Origin: Hymenobacter sp. PAMC 26628
GTDB taxonomy: Bacteria; Bacteroidota; Bacteroidia; Cytophagales; Hymenobacteraceae
Direction: 5' to 3'
NCBI RefSeq assembly: GCF_001562275.1
Contig: NZ_CP014304.1
Coordinates: 3,720,001 to 3,784,000, forward strand
DNA length: 64,000 bases
Position numbers and translations under genes: made by a program
In this document: positions 60,921 to 64,000 of the stretch, one piece after another
How positions within the stretch are numbered: position 1 is the stretch's first letter
Layout of the letters: each line of letters opens with the position of its first letter
Notes under the pieces: model-generated
What the model was told of the DNA's origin: nothing
What the model saw: only the letters and a program-made list of their open reading frames with translations
Databases searched by the model: none

Positions 60921-61931
60921 CTACTTCAGCGACGACGATGCTTCCACCTTTTTGGTTTCGGTGGTTACGGTGCCGTCGGGGCTTTTAGTGGTTTCCTTCT
61001 TGGTTTTGTCCTTGCCGCCGCCGAACACCGAGAAGTGCACGTAGCGCTTGGGGTTTTCTTTGAAGTCCACCAGCAGCGAGTTGGTGCTGGCGGTGGTAGC
61101 GGTCAGGTTGTTGTAGAGCGTCGAGTCGTTGAGCAGCTTGCCCATCGAGCCGCTTTTGTCGTTCAGGGCCTTGTTGAGGCCGGCCACGGTGGTTTGGGCC
61201 TCGGCCATGGTGGCGTTCAGGCGGCGCACGGCCGAGCCCACGGGGGCATTTTTCAGCGAGTCGGACAGCTGGCCGAAGTTGGCGGCGATTTTATCCAGCT
61301 TCTTGGAACTGCCATTCAGGGCCCGGGTGAGGTGGGCCATGTTGGTGGTGATTTCGTTGATGTTGCGCTGGTTCTGAATAATCAGGTTTTTCAGGGCCTC
61401 CGTGCTGCCCTGGGCGTTCAGCAGCGTGGCCTGGATGCTGGTTTTGGCGTCCTTGTTCAGGAAGCCGTTTAGGCGCAGCAGCGTCGAGTCCACGGTGCCG
61501 ATTAAGGGCAGGGCTTTGGCCTGAAAGGCATCGGTGATGCTGGACACGGTGAACGACTTCAGCTCCTCGCCGCCGGTGAAGGTTTTGCTGTTTTTGCCCA
61601 TGAACAGGGTGATGGTTTTCGTGCCCAGGAGCGAACCCGCCAGGCTGGCCACAGTGGAGTCGCCCACCACGATGCCTTTCTCCAGCTCCACCGTGGCTTT
61701 TACTTTGTTGCCTTCTTCGGGCAGCAGCTCCAGGTTTTTCACCTGGCCCACCTTAATGCCGTTGAACACCACTGGGGCCCCGATGTTGAGGCCGTCGACG
61801 CTAGCATATTTAGCGAAGTACGTGTGGCTGCTGGACAGCACGTTGGAGCCGCGCAAGTAGTTGAAGCCCACGAATAATATTACGAGGGCCACGAGGGCCA
61901 ATACGCCCACTTTTATTTCTTTAGATAGCAC
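60921..61931 (-). CDS. MlaD/MCE-family lipid-transport protein
   Basis: A 336-residue protein starting with GTG (61929-61931). An N-terminal membrane helix (VLALVALVILFVGFNYL) is followed by the MCE domain (YASVDGLNIGAPVVFNGIKV, LGTKTITLFMG, about 35-120) and a long helical region (about 150-310) with coiled-coil features. MlaD-like proteins form hexameric rings that pass phospholipids between membranes. The Mla ATPase and permease are not in this window, but often precede this gene. Confidence 0.93.
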   Translation of the reverse strand: MLSKEIKVGVLALVALVILFVGFNYLRGSNVLSSSHTYFAKYASVDGLNIGAPVVFNGIKVGQVKNLELLPEEGNKVKATVELEKGIVVGDSTVASLAGSLLGTKTITLFMGKNSKTFTGGEELKSFTVSSITDAFQAKALPLIGTVDSTLLRLNGFLNKDAKTSIQATLLNAQGSTEALKNLIIQNQRNINEITTNMAHLTRALNGSSKKLDKIAANFGQLSDSLKNAPVGSAVRRLNATMAEAQTTVAGLNKALNDKSGSMGKLLNDSTLYNNLTATTASTNSLLVDFKENPKRYVHFSVFGGGKDKTKKETTKSPDGTVTTETKKVEASSSLK

Positions 61932-62018
61932 GGAGGGAAAAGTTAGAATGCACAGAAAAACGGTTGATACGCAAATGCGGACGCGGCGGTCAAAGCCGGG
62001 CCGGGGCCCCCGCGCACG

Positions 62019-62834
62019 TTAATCGTCGGCCGCGTCGGCCGAGGAGCCTTCCAGTTCGCGCTTGTAGGCGCGAAAGGCGCGGAAGATACCCGCGGCCATA
62101 TACGTCTGGTTGGCTTTATCGTTGAGGTAGCGTTCTTCGGTGGGGTTGGTGAGGAAGCCCGATTCGATGAGCACCGAGGGCATGGTCGATTTCCAGAGCA
62201 CGATGAAGCCGGCCTGCTTCACCCCGCGCGAGGCGCGGCCCACATCGCGGCGCAGCTGGCCGTCCACGCGCTGGGCAAAGCGCAGGCTGTTGGTGACGTA
62301 GGCCGACTGGAAGAGCGAAAACAGGATGTGGCTCTGGGGCGAGCGGGGGTCGAAGCCGTCGTAGCGGGCCTTGTAGTCGGTTTCTTGCAGAATAACCGAG
62401 TTTTCGCGCTGGGCCACGCCCAGGTTGGCCGTCGATTTGTGCAGGCCCATCGTCCACACCTCGGTGCCGTGGCTGTCGTGGGGCCCCGCGTTGCAGTGGA
62501 TGGAAATGAAGAGGTCGGCGTGGCGGCGGTTGGCGATGGCGGCGCGCTCGTCGAGCTCCACAAACACGTTGGTTTTGCGGGTGTAAATCACCTTCACTTC
62601 GGGCATATTTTGCTCGATTTGGCGGCCCAGGGCCAGCACCAGGGCCAGGGCGATGTCGCTCTCGTGGGCCTTGAGGCCGTGGCAGCCGGGGTCTTTGCCG
62701 CCGTGGCCGGCGTCGAGCACCACCGTGCGCAGGCGGTAGCGGCCCAGGGCCGGGGGGCCGGCCGCGGGCCGGGAAGGAGCCGGGGCCGCGGCCAGCAAAA
62801 GCGCGGCACCGGCCAGGGAAGCAATAATCCGCAC
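62019..62834 (-). CDS. N-acetylmuramoyl-L-alanine amidase (Amidase_3)
   Basis: A GTG at 62832-62834 gives 271 residues with a signal-like N-terminus (IIASLAGAALLLAAAPAPS). The zinc amidase motifs are intact: VVLDAGHGGKDPG, VELDERAAIANRRHADLFIS, SIHCNAGP and VLIESGFLTNPTEERYL with the catalytic Glu. It cleaves the bond between MurNAc and L-Ala in peptidoglycan. It is divergent from the LptD-like gene and upstream of mlaD on the same strand. Confidence 0.93.
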   Translation of the reverse strand: MRIIASLAGAALLLAAAPAPSRPAAGPPALGRYRLRTVVLDAGHGGKDPGCHGLKAHESDIALALVLALGRQIEQNMPEVKVIYTRKTNVFVELDERAAIANRRHADLFISIHCNAGPHDSHGTEVWTMGLHKSTANLGVAQRENSVILQETDYKARYDGFDPRSPQSHILFSLFQSAYVTNSLRFAQRVDGQLRRDVGRASRGVKQAGFIVLWKSTMPSVLIESGFLTNPTEERYLNDKANQTYMAAGIFRAFRAYKRELEGSSADAADD

Positions 62835-62842
62835 GTCGTTCG

Positions 62843-62872
62843 TTGAGGTCGGGTAGCAACCCGCTACCTTTG
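62843..62872 (+). promoter_or_regulatory. Promoter of the LptD-like gene
   Basis: TTG at 62843-62845, a 19-base spacer and TACCTTTG at 62865-62872 match the Bacteroidota promoter. The putative TTG start codon follows 24 bases later. A palindrome GGTAGC-N5-GCTACC (62852-62868) overlaps the -7 box and might be an operator. Confidence 0.65.
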
Positions 62873-62895
62873 TAGAAGCCTCAAAAGTAACCGAA

Positions 62896-64000
62896 TTGCC
62901 CGCTATATCCCACGTTCTCCGTTGCTGCGCTGCGCTTTGGCGGCGGTCGGGCACTGCCGGCGGGGCCCTGCGCGGGCTGGCACTGGCCTGGCTGCTGCTG
63001 AGCGCCGGCACGGCCCTGGCCCAGCGCGCCTGCACGGCCAACCCCGACTCCATCCCCGGGCAGCGGCCGGGCAGCGCGCCCATGCCCCCGGTGCGCGTCA
63101 TTTCGCCCGACCCCACCCTGCCCCAGGGGCCCCCGCCGCCCGGCACTACCAACCCCGGCCAGCACAGCACCCCCGGCACGTCGCGCAAGCCCGTGGCCGG
63201 CATCCCCGACAGCGTGCTGGTGAAGCAGGCCCAGCAGGATTCCATCAAGCTGGCCGCCAAGCCCAAGGGGCCCATCGAAACCACGGTGCACTACGTGGCC
63301 AAGGATTCGATTCAATTCGACGTGACCCGCAAGGAGGCCAAGCTCTACAACAAGGCCGACGTGAACTACGGCGCCATGGACCTAAAGGCGGCCCTGATTA
63401 CCATTGACTACGCCGCCCACGTGATGACGGCCGAGGGCCGGCGCGACTCGGTGAAGCACAAAGTGGTGGACAAGCCCGTGTTCAAGGACGGGGCGGGGCA
63501 GTACGCGGCGGGCAAAATTGCTTACAACTTCCAGAGCAAGCGCGGCAAGATTACCGAAACCGTAACCCAGCAGGGCGAGGGCTACGTGAGCGCCCAGAGC
63601 ATTAAAAAGGCCGCCAACAACGACCTGTTTGGGGTACGCGGCCGCTATACCACCTGCAACCTGGAACACCCGCACTTCTACATTCAGGCCACCAAGATGA
63701 AGGTGATTCCGGGCGACAAGGTGGTGACGGGGCCCTTCAACCTGGTGATTGGCGGCGTGCCCACGCCGCTGGGCTTTCTGTTCGGCTTCTTCCCCATGCC
63801 CAACAAAAGCCGGGGCTCGGGCGTCATCATCCCCACCTTCGGGCAGGCCCAGGACCGGGGCTACTACCTCAGCAACGGCGGCTACTACTTTGCGCCCAAC
63901 GACAACATCGGCGTGCGCCTCACCGGCGACATCTACGCCGGCAACGCCCAGACCTTCGGGGGCTACGGCGTCACGGCCGACGTGAGCTACCTCAAGCGCT
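62896..64000 (+). CDS. lptD: LptD-like outer-membrane LPS assembly protein (3' truncated)
   Basis: An uninterrupted frame from a TTG at 62896 to the window end (368 codons). It begins with a signal peptide (LALAWLLLSAGTALAQ), then a Pro-rich linker. The LptA/OstA-like beta region follows: YVAKDSIQFDVTRKEAKLYN, NKADVNYGAMDLKAALITID and RGKITETVTQQGEGYVS. Then come GRYTTCNLEHPHFYIQATKM and FPMPNKSRGSGVIIP, typical of the Bacteroidota LptD-like family. It places lipopolysaccharide in the outer membrane. No upstream ATG keeps the signal peptide intact, so TTG is preferred. The barrel lies outside the window. Confidence 0.88.
   Translation, partial: MPAISHVLRCCAALWRRSGTAGGALRGLALAWLLLSAGTALAQRACTANPDSIPGQRPGSAPMPPVRVISPDPTLPQGPPPPGTTNPGQHSTPGTSRKPVAGIPDSVLVKQAQQDSIKLAAKPKGPIETTVHYVAKDSIQFDVTRKEAKLYNKADVNYGAMDLKAALITIDYAAHVMTAEGRRDSVKHKVVDKPVFKDGAGQYAAGKIAYNFQSKRGKITETVTQQGEGYVSAQSIKKAANNDLFGVRGRYTTCNLEHPHFYIQATKMKVIPGDKVVTGPFNLVIGGVPTPLGFLFGFFPMPNKSRGSGVIIPTFGQAQDRGYYLSNGGYYFAPNDNIGVRLTGDIYAGNAQTFGGYGVTADVSYLKR

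Overview
The window looks like a chromosome segment from a Hymenobacter-like member of the Bacteroidota. This is inferred from the very GC-rich coding sequence rich in GGGGCCC tracts, from TAnnTTTG-type -7 promoter boxes, and from lineage-typical families: a PorE-like WD40/OmpA protein, DUF5916, DUF4097, DUF6702, DUF4197, paired BlaI/M56 regulators, a GH3-like acyl-adenylate enzyme and a separately encoded two-part 5'-nucleotidase. No species can be assigned from sequence alone, and no rRNA, tRNA or CRISPR array was seen.

Layout. 0-10 kb: end of an OmpA-family protein, a DoxX-like pair, an MBL-fold hydrolase, two unknown proteins, a membrane protein / NarL-type kinase / LuxR-type regulator cluster, a HAD phosphatase with a small partner, the GH3-like enzyme and OsmC. 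10-20 kb: dnaA, the two parts of a 5'-nucleotidase, and the methylmalonyl-CoA mutase genes mutA and mutB, split by a complete IS with perfect terminal repeats. 20-36 kb: a Fic protein, a DUF418 membrane protein, two SDR enzymes, ankyrin protein, dxr, rseP, several small Bacteroidota families, meaB, a carotenoid oxygenase and a DUF2268 protease. 36-46 kb: DUF5916 protein, then an ECF sigma factor, an anti-sigma factor with HEAT repeats and two DUF4097 proteins, then a BlaI/M56 pair with three phased operator palindromes. 46-56 kb: folB, a DivIVA-like protein, WD40 protein, phosphopantetheinyl transferase, thioredoxin-fold protein, SirB1-like protein, poxB, and a GntR-controlled ABC transporter operon with a visible promoter and operator. 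56-64 kb: a J-domain protein, a HigA-type antitoxin beside an AT-rich gene with a HEPN-like RNxxxH motif, an acyl-CoA carboxylase beta subunit, an MCE/MlaD protein, an amidase and the start of an LptD-like gene.

Functional links. MutA, MutB, MeaB and the carboxylase beta subunit fit propionate or branched-chain acyl-CoA breakdown, but they are scattered over 45 kb. RseP, the ECF sigma/anti-sigma pair, MlaD and LptD fit envelope homeostasis. Gaps between genes carry several families of long palindromic repeats whose arms vary together, and these are the most striking non-coding signal. The best candidate for an undescribed system is the HEPN-like gene plus the HigA-type antitoxin at 57.8-59.2 kb; this is an inference from one motif and gene order.
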